A DNA stretch of 32,949 nt. It comes from Oscillospiraceae bacterium (GTDB taxonomy: Bacteria; Bacillota; Clostridia; Oscillospirales; Ruminococcaceae). Each line of letters begins with the position of its first letter. The first letter of the stretch is position 1. Location of the stretch: positions 1 to 32,949 of the forward strand of contig JAFUJP010000109.1 of NCBI GenBank assembly GCA_017473745.1, in the 5' to 3' direction. This document shows positions 15,765-25,294 of the stretch, piece by piece. Below the pieces are notes generated by a model. That model saw only the letters and a list, made by a program, of their open reading frames with translations, was not told where the DNA came from and did no database searches. The position numbers were made by a program, and so were the translations under genes.

Positions 15765-16319
15765 TTATTTTCCGCAAAGCTTGCGGTATTTTTCCCATGC
15801 CGACGGAAGTTTTTCCATAACGAATTTCGCGTATGCACATTCCTGGTCGTCTATCATCTTATATTTTGCAAGATAACGCAAAATCGAATTTTGCCAAAGA
15901 AGTAATTCCTGCCTCGTTTTTTGTTCAAAAAGACAAAGGCGGAATCTTCCCATATCCTCTTCTTCCATAAGCCAATCATAAAGATCGGCAATTTCGATAC
16001 AGCCGGTAATTTCAAGGGGCTTTTTCGGGTGGCATACGTTAACGATCTCGCCGGAGGGAACAACTTCCTCCTCTTCCGCCTCGACCGTATAGATAAATCC
16101 GCTTTTTCCTGCCGTACATTCCTTAAACGCATTCGGATAAAGCTCGTTATACTGAACCGTTCCGTCGCTTCCGAAATCACACGGGAACCAGTGCCAGGGT
16201 TCCTCGAGGGGATCCGCAATGCAAAAAGCCGCGATCATTTTGGATTCGGTAAGCTTGGCGCCGCTTTCCGGCTCTATTTTTTCCATTCCGGGGGTTTTGC
16301 TTCCGCAATAAAAAATCAT
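15765..16319 (-). CDS. Conserved-looking hypothetical protein, third gene of the uvrBA operon
   Basis: I do not recognise a named family with confidence. The 184-residue protein begins MIFYCGSKTPGMEKIEP, which resembles the start of small proteins with a YHGS-type motif and a proposed ADP-ribosyltransferase-like fold; here the His is Cys and no catalytic set can be read. The middle is acidic and contains WHWFPCDFG and YNELYPNAF; the C-terminal half is helical. No signal peptide or membrane segment is seen. The ATG at 16319 has GGAGG seven bases upstream, which excludes the start seven codons earlier. It follows uvrA after 17 bases and shares its terminator, so it is probably SOS-induced with uvrBA. 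Confidence 0.75.
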   Translation of the reverse strand: MIFYCGSKTPGMEKIEPESGAKLTESKMIAAFCIADPLEEPWHWFPCDFGSDGTVQYNELYPNAFKECTAGKSGFIYTVEAEEEEVVPSGEIVNVCHPKKPLEITGCIEIADLYDWLMEEEDMGRFRLCLFEQKTRQELLLWQNSILRYLAKYKMIDDQECAYAKFVMEKLPSAWEKYRKLCGK

Positions 16320-16336
16320 TTTATGTCCTCCGTTTT

Positions 16337-19168
16337 TCAAAGTTTCTTTTCGAGTATCGGTTTAAGGAACTGACCGGTATAGGATTTTTCACATGCCGCA
16401 ACTTCTTCCGGAGTTCCCGCAACAACAACGGTACCGCCGCCGTCGCCGCCCTCGGGTCCGAGGTCGATAATATGGTCGGCAACCTTGATAACGTCCAGGT
16501 TATGCTCTATAAGGATAACGGTGTTGCCGCCGTCAACCAGCTTTTGGAGCACCTCGATTAGTTTATGAACGTCCGCGGTATGAAGTCCGGTGGTCGGCTC
16601 GTCAAGTATATAAACGGTCTTGCCGGTGGGGCGTTTTGAAAGCTCCGTTGCAAGTTTTACTCGCTGGGCTTCGCCGCCCGAAAGGGTCGTTGCCGCCTGG
16701 CCGAGAGTGACGTAGCCAAGACCGACATCCGAAAGAACCTGAATTTTTCTCTTTATTTTCGGAACGTTATCAAAGAACATAAGTGCCTCTTCAACGGTCA
16801 TATTGAGAACGTCGCTTATATTTTTGCCCTTGTAATGCACCTCGAGGGTTTCGCGATTATAGCGTTTGCCCTTGCAAACTTCACACGGAACGAAAATATT
16901 CGGCAAAAAGTGCATTTCTATTTCGATTATGCCGTCGCCTTCACAGGCTTCGCATCTTCCGCCGCGAACGTTGAAGGAATAGCGGCTTGCGTTGTATCCG
17001 CGGGCCTTGGATTCCGCGGTTTCCGCAAAAAGATTGCGTATATCGGTGAAAACGCCGGTATAGGTTGCCGGGTTGGAACGCGGGGTTCTTCCTATGGGCG
17101 ACTGGTCGATGCAGATAACTTTATCGAGATATTCCTCGCCCTCAACACCGTCGCAGTGCCCGGGAATACATTTCGCTCTGTTCAGATCACGGGCAAGGGT
17201 TTTATAAAGTATCTCGTTGACAAGGGAGCTTTTTCCCGAGCCGGAAACGCCCGTTACAACAACAAATTTGCCCAGCGGGAAATCAACGTCAAGATGCTTA
17301 AGGTTGTTTTCCGCCGCACCGCGTACTGTGATTTTCTTTCCGTTGCCTTCCCTTCTCTTCTCCGGGATCTCGATTTTCTTTCTGCCCGAAAGATATGCGC
17401 CTGTAATAGACTCCTCGCAGGCAATGATATCCTCAACCGTACCGGAACAGACAACGTTTCCGCCGTGGATACCCGCTCCCGGGCCGATATCAACTATATG
17501 GTCCGCCGCAAGCATTGTGTCGGTGTCGTGCTCGACAACGATTACCGTGTTGCCAAGGTCGCGCAGATGGTGCAAAGTGCCGATAAGCTTTTCGTTGTCA
17601 CGCTGGTGAAGGCCGATGCTCGGCTCGTCAAGGATATAAAGAACTCCCATAAGGGAAGAACCTATCTGTGTGGCAAGGCGGATTCGCTGGGCTTCGCCGC
17701 CGGAAAGAGTGGTTGCGCTTCTTGAAAGGGTAAGATATTCAAGACCGACGTTTTTAAGGAATCCGAGGCGGGATTTTATCTCCTTGATAATGAGATAGGA
17801 AATCATCTTTTCTCTTTCGGTAAGCTGCATATTTTCAACGAATTCAAGGGCGTCTTTAACGCTCATCTTCGTGAAATCGCTGATGTTTTTTCCGCAAACG
17901 GTTACGCCGAGGGAAATGGGTTTAATTCTTTCGCCGTGGCATTCCGGGCAATCGACGGAACGCATCTGAAGGGCTATTTCCTCTTTTACCCATTCGCTGT
18001 TCGTTTCGCGGAAGCGGCGCTCCATATTGTTTATAATGCCCTCGAATTCGCTTTGGAAGTAGCCGTGCATACTGTTGCTTTCGCGTTTCACCATAAGCTT
18101 TTTGCCCTTGCTTCCGTAAAGCAGAACATCTATCACCTCTTTGGGCAGATCCTTTACCGGAACGTCGAGAGAGAAATTATATTCCGCCGCAAGAGCATCG
18201 TAATAATTCTGTGCTATACCGCCCTCGTAATAATACCAGCCCGAAGCATGGATAGCCCCTTCGCGAATGGAAAGATTTTTGTTCGGTATAACAAGGTCGG
18301 GGTCAACCTGCATAAAAACGCCGAGACCGGTGCATTTTTCACAGGCTCCGAAAGGGTTGTTGAAAGAAAACATTCTCGGAGAAAGCTCGTCGATGGCGGC
18401 TCCGTGATCCGGGCAGGCATAGTTTTGTGAGAACATAATATCCTCGCCGTCAATGACGTTCACCACCGCAAGGCCGCCGCTTTGCTGCATAACCGTTTCG
18501 AGGGAATCGCTCAGGCGGGAACGCACTTCCGGTTTTACCACAAGGCGGTCAACAATTATCTCAATGGTGTGCTTTTTGTTTTTCTCAAGTTTTATTTCTT
18601 CCGAAAGGTCATAGATGCTTCCGTCAATGCGAACACGAACAAAACCGCTTTTTCTTGCGGCTTCAAGCTCCTTAACGTATTCGCCCTTTCTTCCCCTTAC
18701 TATGGGCGCCATAAGCTGGATTTTGGTCCCTTCGGGGAGTTCAAGCACCTGGTCAACAATCTGGTCAATGGTCTGCTGTTTTATCTCTCTTCCGCAGACA
18801 GGGCAATGCGGAATACCTATTCTCGCATAAAGAAGGCGAAGATAGTCATAAATTTCGGTAACAGTTCCGACAGTGGAACGGGGGTTTTTACTGGTGTTTT
18901 TCTGGTCGATGGAAATAGCCGGAGAAAGCCCTTCGATGGATTCCACATCCGGTTTTTCCATCATGCCAAGGAACATTCTTGCATAGGAAGAAAGGCTTTC
19001 CATATAGCGGCGCTGTCCGTCCGCATATATCGTATCAAAAGCAAGTGAACTTTTGCCCGAGCCGGAAAGCCCCGTGAAAACAACAAGCTTATCACGCGGA
19101 ATTTCAACATTTATATTCTTGAGGTTATGTTCCTTTGCTCCCTTTATGACGATGGAACTTTGATTCAT
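16337..19168 (-). CDS. uvrA: UvrABC excision nuclease subunit A
   Basis: The 943-residue protein has the full UvrA layout. There is a first ATPase with GLSGSGKSS (about residue 35) and a split signature. A zinc module follows, with CPDHG and CEKCTGLG. The second ATPase has GVSGSGKSS and a CEACEGDG...[10 protein letters not shown] zinc finger inserted. Each half has LSGGEAQR and an ILDEP Walker B. UvrA finds DNA lesions as a dimer and loads UvrB. The ATG at 19168 follows GGAGG by nine bases; the 24-codon longer frame has no ribosome site. The gene overlaps the end of uvrB by 44 bases, so the two are coupled. Confidence 0.97.
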   Translation of the reverse strand: MNQSSIVIKGAKEHNLKNINVEIPRDKLVVFTGLSGSGKSSLAFDTIYADGQRRYMESLSSYARMFLGMMEKPDVESIEGLSPAISIDQKNTSKNPRSTVGTVTEIYDYLRLLYARIGIPHCPVCGREIKQQTIDQIVDQVLELPEGTKIQLMAPIVRGRKGEYVKELEAARKSGFVRVRIDGSIYDLSEEIKLEKNKKHTIEIIVDRLVVKPEVRSRLSDSLETVMQQSGGLAVVNVIDGEDIMFSQNYACPDHGAAIDELSPRMFSFNNPFGACEKCTGLGVFMQVDPDLVIPNKNLSIREGAIHASGWYYYEGGIAQNYYDALAAEYNFSLDVPVKDLPKEVIDVLLYGSKGKKLMVKRESNSMHGYFQSEFEGIINNMERRFRETNSEWVKEEIALQMRSVDCPECHGERIKPISLGVTVCGKNISDFTKMSVKDALEFVENMQLTEREKMISYLIIKEIKSRLGFLKNVGLEYLTLSRSATTLSGGEAQRIRLATQIGSSLMGVLYILDEPSIGLHQRDNEKLIGTLHHLRDLGNTVIVVEHDTDTMLAADHIVDIGPGAGIHGGNVVCSGTVEDIIACEESITGAYLSGRKKIEIPEKRREGNGKKITVRGAAENNLKHLDVDFPLGKFVVVTGVSGSGKSSLVNEILYKTLARDLNRAKCIPGHCDGVEGEEYLDKVICIDQSPIGRTPRSNPATYTGVFTDIRNLFAETAESKARGYNASRYSFNVRGGRCEACEGDGIIEIEMHFLPNIFVPCEVCKGKRYNRETLEVHYKGKNISDVLNMTVEEALMFFDNVPKIKRKIQVLSDVGLGYVTLGQAATTLSGGEAQRVKLATELSKRPTGKTVYILDEPTTGLHTADVHKLIEVLQKLVDGGNTVILIEHNLDVIKVADHIIDLGPEGGDGGGTVVVAGTPEEVAACEKSYTGQFLKPILEKKL

Positions 19169-21131
19169 ATTGTACGTCCTCCATTTGCTCGCGGAGTTTT
19201 TTGATTCTGTCGCGGAGATATGCCGCGTGCTCAAATTCAAGTATTTTAGATGCGGCCTTCATTTCGTTGGTAAGGCGCTTGATCTCTTCTTCGGTTTCTT
19301 TATAAGTCATGCGCCTGCCTTTTCCGTCATCTTTATGGCTCGAAATTTCGATGATATCGCGCACGTCTTTTTTGATGGTTTTGGGGATTATGCCGTGTTC
19401 TTTATTGTATTCATCCTGAATTTTTCGGCGGCGTTCCGTTTCGCGGATGGCCTTTTCCATGCTTTCTGTAACGGTATCAGCATACATAATAACCTTGCCT
19501 TCGGCATTACGGGCAGCACGGCCGATGGTCTGGATAAGCGAGGTTTCGCTTCGGAGGAAGCCCTCTTTATCCGCATCGAGAATTGCCACAAGGCTGACTT
19601 CCGGAATATCAAGTCCCTCGCGCAAAAGGTTGATTCCGCAAAGAACGTCAAATTCGCCGAGCCGCAGGTCGCGGATGATCTCCATTCTCTCGATAGTATC
19701 TATATCGTGATGCATATAGCGCACCTTAACGCCCATCTGGATAAGATAATCGGTAAGATTTTCTGCCATTTTCTTGGTAAGAGTGGTTATAAGGGTGCGT
19801 TCGCCCTTTTCAACACGCATATTGATTTCCGAAAGCAGATCCTCGATCTGCCCCTCAACCGGGCGAACGCTGATTTCCGGGTCGAGAAGCCCCGTTGGGC
19901 GGATGACCTGCTCCACCTTCTGGGTGCTGCGGTCTTTTTCATACTGGCCCGGGGTCGCGCTGACGTAAACTATCTGGTTCAGCTTGCCGTCAAATTCATC
20001 GAAGGTGAGCGGCCTGTTATCCAGCGCCGAGGGCAGACGAAAGCCGTATTCAATAAGGTTTTCTTTTCTTGAACGGTCACCGCCGGACATCGCCCGAACC
20101 TGAGGAAGAGTTACGTGGCTTTCATCAATGAAAAGCACAAAATCCTCGGGGAAATAGTCCAGCAAAGTCGTCGGGCAGGAACCCGGCGCCCTTCCCGAAA
20201 GAACACGGGAATAGTTTTCGATTCCTTTGCAAAAACCCACCTCGGTAAGCATTTCCATATCGTAATTGGTGCGTTCCTCAATGCGCTGGGCTTCGATAAG
20301 CTTGCCTTTGCTTTTGAAATATGCGACCCTTTCCTCACATTCCTGCTCAATTTCCTCAACGGCTTTGAGCATTTTATCCTTCGGAACGATGTAATGAGAA
20401 GCAGGATAGATGGAAGCATGGCTAAGAACACCTTTAACCTCGCCCGTAACGGCCTGTATTTCGGTTATTCTGTCAACTTCATCGCCGAAAAACTCGACTC
20501 TTATGATTTTTTCATCGGAATACGCCGGACAGATTTCTATAACATCGCCCCGAACACGGAATTTGTTGCGAACAAGGTTCATATCGTTGCGCTCATACTG
20601 CATATTGACGAGCTGATTTATAACGTCGTCCCTTTCTTTCTGCATACCCGGGCGAAGCGAAAGCACCATGGTGCGGTAATCTATCGGGTCGCCGAGGGTA
20701 TAGATGCACGAAACGGAAGCAACGATTATAACGTCCCGCCTTTCAGAAAGGGCGGCAGTTGCCGAATGTCGGAGTTTTTCGATTTCATCATTGATATCGC
20801 TTGTTTTTTCGATATAGGTATCCGTGCTCGCAATATAAGCTTCGGGCTGGTAATAATCGTAATAGGAAACGAAATATTCAACGGAATTTTCGGGGAAGAA
20901 TTCCTTGAATTCACTGCAAAGCTGGGCGGCAAGGGTTTTGTTATGCGAAAGAACAATGGTCGGGCGGTTTATCTTTTCAATAACGCTTGCCATAGTAAAA
21001 GTCTTGCCCGAACCGGTTATGCCCAAAAGGGTTTGTTCTCTGTCGCCTCGCCTTATCCCTTCAACAAGCTTTTCTATTGCCTGGGGCTGATCCCCCGTGG
21101 CTTTAAAAGGCGAAACAAGCTTAAAATCCAA
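19125..21131 (-). CDS. uvrB: UvrABC excision nuclease subunit B
   Basis: The 668-residue protein is a standard UvrB: Walker [13 protein letters not shown] (residues 38-49), the damage-sensing hairpin region around [12 protein letters not shown], helicase motif II DESH, the [23 protein letters not shown] motif region, and a C-terminal UVR domain that contacts UvrC. It verifies damage passed on by UvrA and recruits the nuclease UvrC. The start is TTG at 21131, seven bases after GGGAGG. It heads the operon uvrB-uvrA-unknown. A near-consensus promoter and a LexA-type SOS box lie directly upstream. Confidence 0.97.
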   Translation of the reverse strand: MDFKLVSPFKATGDQPQAIEKLVEGIRRGDREQTLLGITGSGKTFTMASVIEKINRPTIVLSHNKTLAAQLCSEFKEFFPENSVEYFVSYYDYYQPEAYIASTDTYIEKTSDINDEIEKLRHSATAALSERRDVIIVASVSCIYTLGDPIDYRTMVLSLRPGMQKERDDVINQLVNMQYERNDMNLVRNKFRVRGDVIEICPAYSDEKIIRVEFFGDEVDRITEIQAVTGEVKGVLSHASIYPASHYIVPKDKMLKAVEEIEQECEERVAYFKSKGKLIEAQRIEERTNYDMEMLTEVGFCKGIENYSRVLSGRAPGSCPTTLLDYFPEDFVLFIDESHVTLPQVRAMSGGDRSRKENLIEYGFRLPSALDNRPLTFDEFDGKLNQIVYVSATPGQYEKDRSTQKVEQVIRPTGLLDPEISVRPVEGQIEDLLSEINMRVEKGERTLITTLTKKMAENLTDYLIQMGVKVRYMHHDIDTIERMEIIRDLRLGEFDVLCGINLLREGLDIPEVSLVAILDADKEGFLRSETSLIQTIGRAARNAEGKVIMYADTVTESMEKAIRETERRRKIQDEYNKEHGIIPKTIKKDVRDIIEISSHKDDGKGRRMTYKETEEEIKRLTNEMKAASKILEFEHAAYLRDRIKKLREQMEDVQYESKFHRHKGSKGT

Positions 21132-21154
21132 TTTGCAGCCTCCCTTCGCAGAAT

Positions 21155-21166
21155 GAACATTTGTTC
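21155..21166. promoter_or_regulatory. LexA (DinR)-type SOS box upstream of uvrB
   Basis: GAACATTTGTTC matches the Gram-positive SOS box core GAAC-N4-GTTC exactly. It lies between the predicted transcript start near 21175 and the ribosome site of uvrB, where bound LexA would block transcription. Confidence 0.85.
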
Positions 21167-21181
21167 TTTTTAGTACCCTTC

Positions 21182-21210
21182 ATTATACAATATTATGGAA
21201 AATAAGTCAA
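21182..21210 (-). promoter_or_regulatory. Near-consensus sigma-A promoter of the uvrBA operon
   Basis: Minus strand TTGACT (21210-21205), 17-base spacer, TATAAT (21187-21182). Such a strong promoter makes sense if it is normally held off by a repressor at the adjacent SOS box. Confidence 0.85.
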
Positions 21211-21260
21211 CATATTATACGGCAATTCCTTTTTACCCTTTATGTTGATTTTGGACACAG

Positions 21261-21291
21261 AAAATCTCCCTTCGTCAATATGACGAAGGGA
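21261..21291 (-). terminator. Terminator after the SufBD/HEAT gene
   Basis: Eleven-base perfect arms TCCCTTCGTCA (21267-21277) and TGACGAAGGGA (21281-21291) with a three-base loop; the minus strand continues GATTTTCT. Confidence 0.65.
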
Positions 21292-21328
21292 AATCATTTC
21301 ACATAGCGACTGCTCGATAAACTGAAAT

Positions 21329-21763
21329 TTATTTTCTCAATGTTTTTTCAGTTTCAGCCATATCTTGCTCAATCAGGGGGCGCATACTGTCCTTATATTT
21401 TGACAAATCGGCGCTATGAAAACAACCTAATATTCTTGGAATGTACTGCGGTTTTGCTTTTCCCACTTGTGCAAGGGCTTTGATACACTGTCTTGAAGTG
21501 ATTGCCTTTTCATCCGTGACATGGGCAAGATAATCGTCAAGAATGGCATCAAAACGATTTTCATCGTCCCATTGTGCATTGGCAGCAAGAATATACAGCA
21601 CACGGTTTCTTACAAATGACTTTGGATGATTAAGCAAGGTAGCAAATGTGTTGAAGTGTTCATACCATTCATCAGTAGCCTGACTTTCGGAGATGATTTT
21701 GTCAGCAATGGCACAAGCATATTTATCATCTTTTGCTGTCAGCTTCGCAATAATTTCCTGCAT
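21329..21763 (-). CDS. SufBD/HEAT-repeat-like protein
   Basis: The 144-residue all-helical protein matches small Clostridia proteins usually labelled SufBD protein, which look like a short HEAT-repeat array: helix pairs around SFVRNRVLYILAANA and SRQCIKALAQVGKA. Despite the label it lacks any visible Fe-S cluster assembly feature, and it is not next to suf genes; function is unknown. The ATG at 21763 follows GGAGG by nine bases, and the gene has its own promoter and terminator. It is more AT-rich than the flanking uvrB and epimerase genes. Confidence 0.8.
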   Translation of the reverse strand: MQEIIAKLTAKDDKYACAIADKIISESQATDEWYEHFNTFATLLNHPKSFVRNRVLYILAANAQWDDENRFDAILDDYLAHVTDEKAITSRQCIKALAQVGKAKPQYIPRILGCFHSADLSKYKDSMRPLIEQDMAETEKTLRK

Positions 21764-21802
21764 AGAACCACACCTCCAAATTTCAATTTATCGTTCAGAT
21801 AC

Positions 21803-21831
21803 ATTTTAGCAAATGTCATCTTAAACTTCAA
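21803..21831 (-). promoter_or_regulatory. Promoter of the SufBD/HEAT gene
   Basis: Minus strand TTGAAG (21831-21826), 17-base spacer, TAAAAT (21808-21803), with a TGC extended -10 in front of it. Confidence 0.65.
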
Positions 21832-22178
21832 CAGCAGGTGAAAGTGACAAAAACTCTTCCATCAACACAAATAGTAAAAGGGACTACGGCAAATTGTTGT
21901 TTAGCGCTGCGGCGCATTATTGAAAACATCCCATGGGCGGCCCGTTTTTTTGAGCAAACCGCTGTTTTTTCGGTTGCACACGCAGATTCCTCCCTGAATT
22001 CACATTCCGCACTTCGGTTCAATAAACAATATTTTATTATCCCAACACTTTGTCGAATTTTGATGTTCATTTTCACAATATAGCCGTGATACAATTAACG
22101 CATAAAAGTTTTGTAAACAAAAAATAAACTTTTCCGAAACATTTGGTTCGAGCCAATTTTCAAGAGGAGGAAACAACT
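21832..22178. other. Intergenic region without a supported gene
   Basis: About 350 bases between two divergent genes, AT-rich in part. Two overlapping antiparallel ORFs of about 80 codons exist here, but neither has a ribosome site. The only element I can propose is a weak extended -10 (TGA then TACAAT, 22087-22095) for the epimerase gene. The sequence has the feel of a decayed inserted fragment, but I see no terminal repeats. Confidence 0.4.
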
Positions 22179-23189
22179 ATGGAAAACACTATCTATTTAG
22201 TAACCGGCGCCGCAGGCTTCCTCGGAAGCACCATTTGCCGCCAGCTTGCCGCAAAAGGTGAAAAAGTACGCGGCTTCGTTCTTCCGAACGACCCCGCCGC
22301 AAAATACCTTCCCGAAGAGGTTGAAATCGTTTACGGCGACCTTTGCGATAAGGATTCCGTTGAGAAATTTTTCACCGTTCCCGAAGGCACCGAAACTATC
22401 TGCCTTCATATTGCAAGCATCGTAACCGTTGACCCCGAATTCAACCAGAAAGTCGTTGACGTCAACGTCGGCGGAACCGATAATATCATTGAATGCGTTC
22501 TCTCCCATCCGGAATGCAAAAAGCTCGTTCACTGCAGTTCCACCGGCGCTATCCCGGAACTTCCCAAAGGCACCCCCATCAAAGAGGTCACACAGTTCCA
22601 CCCCGAAAAGCTTATCGACTGTTACAGCCAGACCAAGGCCGAAGCAACCCAGCACGTTCTTGATGCCTGCAAGGAACGCGGACTTAAAGCCTGCGTAGTT
22701 CACCCCAGCGGCATCCTCGGCCCGGAAGATTTTTCCATCAGCGAAACCACCGGCACCCTTATCAAAATAATCCAGGGCAATATGCCCGCCGGAATCGACG
22801 GTTCCTTTAACCTTTCGGACGTTCGCGACCTTGCAAACGGAACCATCCTCGCCGCCGAAAAAGGCCGCAACGGCGAATGTTACATACTCGCAAACGCAGA
22901 GATCACCTTCAAGGAATTTTGCAGGCTTATTGTTGCCGAAAGCGGATGCAAACCCATCAAGATGTTCCTTCCCATCGGGCTTGCAAACACCTTTGCAAAG
23001 CTTGCCGAATGGCACGCAAAACGCAGCGGAACAAAAGCTCTTATGACCACTTTCTCTGTTTATAACCTTGCAAGAAACAACACCTTTGATTATTCCAAAG
23101 CAAAAGAGGAACTCGGTTACACAACCCGCCCCTGCGCCGAAACCGTCAAGGACGAAGTTGCATGGCTTAAAAAAGAAGGAAAAATCTGA
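22179..23189 (+). CDS. NAD-dependent epimerase/dehydratase (extended SDR)
   Basis: The 336-residue protein has the extended short-chain dehydrogenase pattern: the nucleotide-binding TGAAGFLGS motif at residues 8-16, a second-strand ending near GFVLPND, a CSSTGA strand carrying the catalytic Ser/Thr, and YSQTK with catalytic Tyr and Lys. The sequence is closest in style to dihydroflavonol-4-reductase-like and sugar-nucleotide epimerase-like SDRs; the substrate cannot be fixed. It should be cytoplasmic. The ATG at 22179 has GAGGAGG about eight bases upstream; the longer frame from 22143 runs through the ribosome site. It stands alone with its own terminator. Confidence 0.9.
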   Translation: MENTIYLVTGAAGFLGSTICRQLAAKGEKVRGFVLPNDPAAKYLPEEVEIVYGDLCDKDSVEKFFTVPEGTETICLHIASIVTVDPEFNQKVVDVNVGGTDNIIECVLSHPECKKLVHCSSTGAIPELPKGTPIKEVTQFHPEKLIDCYSQTKAEATQHVLDACKERGLKACVVHPSGILGPEDFSISETTGTLIKIIQGNMPAGIDGSFNLSDVRDLANGTILAAEKGRNGECYILANAEITFKEFCRLIVAESGCKPIKMFLPIGLANTFAKLAEWHAKRSGTKALMTTFSVYNLARNNTFDYSKAKEELGYTTRPCAETVKDEVAWLKKEGKI

Positions 23190-23206
23190 TTTCCCCAATC
23201 AGGTTG

Positions 23207-23245
23207 ACCCCTGCGCTTACAATCTGCGCAGGGGTTTTCTTTTTT
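23207..23245 (+). terminator. Strong terminator after the epimerase gene
   Basis: ACCCCTGCGC (23207-23216) pairs with GCGCAGGGGT (23226-23235) around a nine-base loop and is followed by TTTCTTTTTT. Confidence 0.85.
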
Positions 23246-23432
23246 GTAACGTTTTTTCAAAAAAGTTTAACCAAACTGGTTTTACATTGTAACTAAAGTG
23301 AAAAAACTTCATCACAATATCATCACAATCCACAGGTATCATATAGTCAGAGCAAAAAAGAGCAAAAGATGTTAGTTTCCGAGCAATTCTAACAGCTGAA
23401 AATCCGGCAGGTCGATGACCTGCCGTTTTTTT
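23246..23432 (+). ncRNA. Possible small RNA ending at an orphan terminator
   Basis: This stretch has no ORF with a ribosome site, yet it ends in a classic plus-strand intrinsic terminator at 23405-23432. The epimerase transcript should already stop at 23207-23245, so a separate short transcript is possible. I find no convincing -35/-10 pair inside the stretch, so a back-up terminator for the epimerase is the alternative. No known RNA family is recognised. Confidence 0.25.
23405..23432 (+). terminator. Orphan intrinsic terminator
   Basis: CGGCAGGTC (23405-23413), a three-base loop, GACCTGCCG (23417-23425) and seven Ts. No gene lies between it and the previous plus-strand terminator. Confidence 0.8.
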
Positions 23433-23447
23433 GTTTATTTTCAAGTT

Positions 23448-23477
23448 AAAAAGGCGTGCCCCGCGGCACGCCTTTTT
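23448..23477 (-). terminator. Terminator of the trxB-nadE-HD-ASCH operon
   Basis: A perfect 13-base stem (23448-23460 with 23465-23477), arms AAAAAGGCGTGCC and its complement, with a four-base loop. It lies one base beyond the ASCH stop and is usable in both directions. Confidence 0.85.
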
Positions 23478-23478
23478 A

Positions 23479-23946
23479 TTACTGAAAAACAACTTCAAAT
23501 TCTTCGCAGAGGATAAGGGTATCGTCATTGAACCCGATGCCGTATTCTCCGCATTTATTTTCAAATTCCTTTGCGTGGATTTTTCTCCAGCCTTCAAGTG
23601 TCTGGTCGCCTTCGGCTTCTTTTTCCGCAAATTCCGCGTCTATTTCGCTGAATTTTTTAATTTCCACTTTAGTATCTTTAATAATGAAAAGCGGAACTTC
23701 CTCGCTGTCGAGGATTATGGAATAATCCCCCTCTTCCGGAACCTTCATCCCGTCAAGCTCAAAAGTTTCATAAATGCTCGACGTGGCGGTTTTTATTCCC
23801 GCAAGGCAAAGGGATGCAAGACGGTCACAGCCCCGCTTTCCGTCAAGAAACTGCCAAACGTCATAATAAAGCTCATCCCTGTTCAGATCCATATTGTGGT
23901 CGCAAAAAGCTTCCCAAAATTCTTCCGGAGTAAGCGCCTGGTTCAT
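23479..23946 (-). CDS. ASCH-domain protein
   Basis: The 155-residue protein matches the ASCH family: a leading helix EFWEAFC, the core GIKTATSS segment in which Lys and Thr line the proposed nucleic-acid or nucleotide pocket, VPEEGDYSIILDSEEVPLFIIKDT beta strands, and an AEGDQTLEGWRKIH segment. ASCH proteins resemble PUA-type RNA-binding folds; some members act on modified nucleosides. The exact activity is unknown. The ATG at 23946 has GGAAGTG five bases upstream. It is the last gene of the minus-strand operon with an HD protein 19 bases upstream. Confidence 0.87.
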   Translation of the reverse strand: MNQALTPEEFWEAFCDHNMDLNRDELYYDVWQFLDGKRGCDRLASLCLAGIKTATSSIYETFELDGMKVPEEGDYSIILDSEEVPLFIIKDTKVEIKKFSEIDAEFAEKEAEGDQTLEGWRKIHAKEFENKCGEYGIGFNDDTLILCEEFEVVFQ

Positions 23947-23965
23947 TTTTTCACTTCCTTATGTA

Positions 23966-24544
23966 TCAGTGTTTTGAGTTCTCTCCCTGTTCTGAAAGAT
24001 AGGTTGCCTCAAGGTCGGCCATGTGCAGCAGCACCGCAAGAGGATATTTTTCGTATGCGTGGCTTATGCTGAAGCCGCCGGCTTTGGCGGTTTCGTCAAA
24101 TCCGCCCATGTGCCAGCGGATCGCGATTGCTTCGTTTTCTCTAAGTCGCATAAAGCGCTCGATTACGAAAACGGATTTTTCGCCGTGACCGAAGGGGAAC
24201 TGGTCATCAACGGCATAATAGGGAACTTTTTCCCACTGGCCGCGCTCGTTTTTCGCGTTGCGGTAGCTGATGGTGTAAAAATTCGCCTTACAGATATCAT
24301 GCAAAAGCCCGCATATTGCAACTGTTTCGCCGTCGGTGATGCCGTATTCTTCGCAGCGTTTTTTAAGCAGTTTATAAACGTTAAGGCTGTGTAAGGCAAG
24401 GCCGCCTTCAAAAGCACAGTGGTATTTTGTTGAAGCCGGCGCGGTGAAAAAATCGCTTTGGCAAAGCCATTCAAGAAGTTTTTCCGAACCGGGACGCTTT
24501 ACGTTTTCCTGAAAAATCTCAATAAATTCCTGTTTTGCTCCCAT
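23966..24544 (-). CDS. HD-domain phosphohydrolase-like protein
   Basis: The 192-residue protein has the metal-binding HD pattern: an upstream His in ALHSLNVY, the HD pair in LLHDICK, a later His in FGHGEKS, RWHMGGFD, and a final Asp in HMADLEATYL. The order resembles the HD part of YhaM-type 3'-5' exonucleases and related nucleotide hydrolases, but there is no OB domain, so nuclease activity is not assured. The ATG at 24544 follows GGAGG by five bases; a TTG four codons earlier is inside that ribosome site. It lies 12 bases after the nadE stop, in an operon with trxB, nadE and an ASCH gene. Confidence 0.85.
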   Translation of the reverse strand: MGAKQEFIEIFQENVKRPGSEKLLEWLCQSDFFTAPASTKYHCAFEGGLALHSLNVYKLLKKRCEEYGITDGETVAICGLLHDICKANFYTISYRNAKNERGQWEKVPYYAVDDQFPFGHGEKSVFVIERFMRLRENEAIAIRWHMGGFDETAKAGGFSISHAYEKYPLAVLLHMADLEATYLSEQGENSKH

Positions 24545-24556
24545 TTTTTCCTCCAA

Positions 24557-25279
24557 TTATTCCCCATAAACCGTGGGCATTCTTCGTTTGTGTTCCGAAA
24601 CCCTGTGGTATCTTTCGATTATCTCTTTGGATTCCGGGTCTGTTTCGCCAGTGGTGATGAATTCATCTATGGCTTTATAGGTTACGCCCATTTCCTGCTC
24701 GTCTGTCTGGCCCTCGAAAAGTCCGGCGGAAGGTGCTTTTTCAATTATATTGAGCGGCGCTTTGAGATAGCGCAGAAATTCAAAAATTTCCGTTGCGGTA
24801 AGGTCCGCAATGGGGTTAAGGTCAAAAGCCCCGTCGCCCCATTTTGTGAAATAGCCCATATAGCGTTCGCTTCTGTTGCCGGTTCCCACAACAAGGGCAT
24901 TGCGGGTCTGGCCGATGGCGTAAAGAGTTGTCATGCGAAGGCGCGGCGCGATGTTTGAAAGCGCCGCCTTTGAAAGCTCGATGTCAACAGCATCCGTAAG
25001 CTCGCTTCTCGTGGCGGTGAGATCAACGGTTATCATTTTTATGCCGAATGCTTTTGCAAGGGCAACGGCATCGTCCATATCTTCGCCGTAGTTGCGCTTT
25101 GAATGGCAGGGCATCGCAACTGCAAGCACGTTTTCCGTCGCCATAGAGCAAAGGATTCCCACAAGGGCGCTGTCCTTTCCGCCGCTGTTGCCGAAAACAA
25201 GCCCTTTTGCATGGGCTTCGGCCATTTTTTCTTTTATAAATGCAACGCGTTTTTCGGTTTCGATTTTATAATCGCGCAT
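24557..25279 (-). CDS. nadE: NAD+ synthetase (ammonia-dependent)
   Basis: The 240-residue protein has the PP-loop SGGKDSALV at about residues 32-40, then TGNRSERYMGYFTKWGDGAFDLNP, the diagnostic adenylation-site stretch, and EKAPSAGLFEGQTDEQEMG near the end. It converts deamido-NAD plus ammonia and ATP to NAD. There is no N-terminal glutaminase domain, so free ammonia is the nitrogen source. The length fits the short ammonia-dependent class. The ATG at 25279 has GAGGTG upstream. It lies 15 bases after trxB and is probably cotranscribed with it, linking cofactor synthesis with thiol redox. Confidence 0.95.
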   Translation of the reverse strand: MRDYKIETEKRVAFIKEKMAEAHAKGLVFGNSGGKDSALVGILCSMATENVLAVAMPCHSKRNYGEDMDDAVALAKAFGIKMITVDLTATRSELTDAVDIELSKAALSNIAPRLRMTTLYAIGQTRNALVVGTGNRSERYMGYFTKWGDGAFDLNPIADLTATEIFEFLRYLKAPLNIIEKAPSAGLFEGQTDEQEMGVTYKAIDEFITTGETDPESKEIIERYHRVSEHKRRMPTVYGE

Positions 25280-25294
25280 TTTCGCACCTCTATC

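Noticed and set aside
16835..17725. Long plus-strand ORF inside uvrA
   Set aside because: It is antisense to conserved UvrA coding sequence, has no ribosome site and no recognisable domain; it is a shadow of codon bias.
19170..21173. Two long plus-strand ORFs opposite uvrB
   Set aside because: They mirror intact UvrB codons and lack motifs or ribosome sites.
21828..22094. Antiparallel ORFs of about 80 codons in the spacer before the epimerase
   Set aside because: Neither has a ribosome site or a recognisable domain, and they occupy the same bases in opposite directions.
22197..23198. 333-codon minus-strand ORF opposite the epimerase
   Set aside because: It is antisense to a clear SDR gene with its own ribosome site and terminator; the translation is Gly/Phe-rich shadow sequence.
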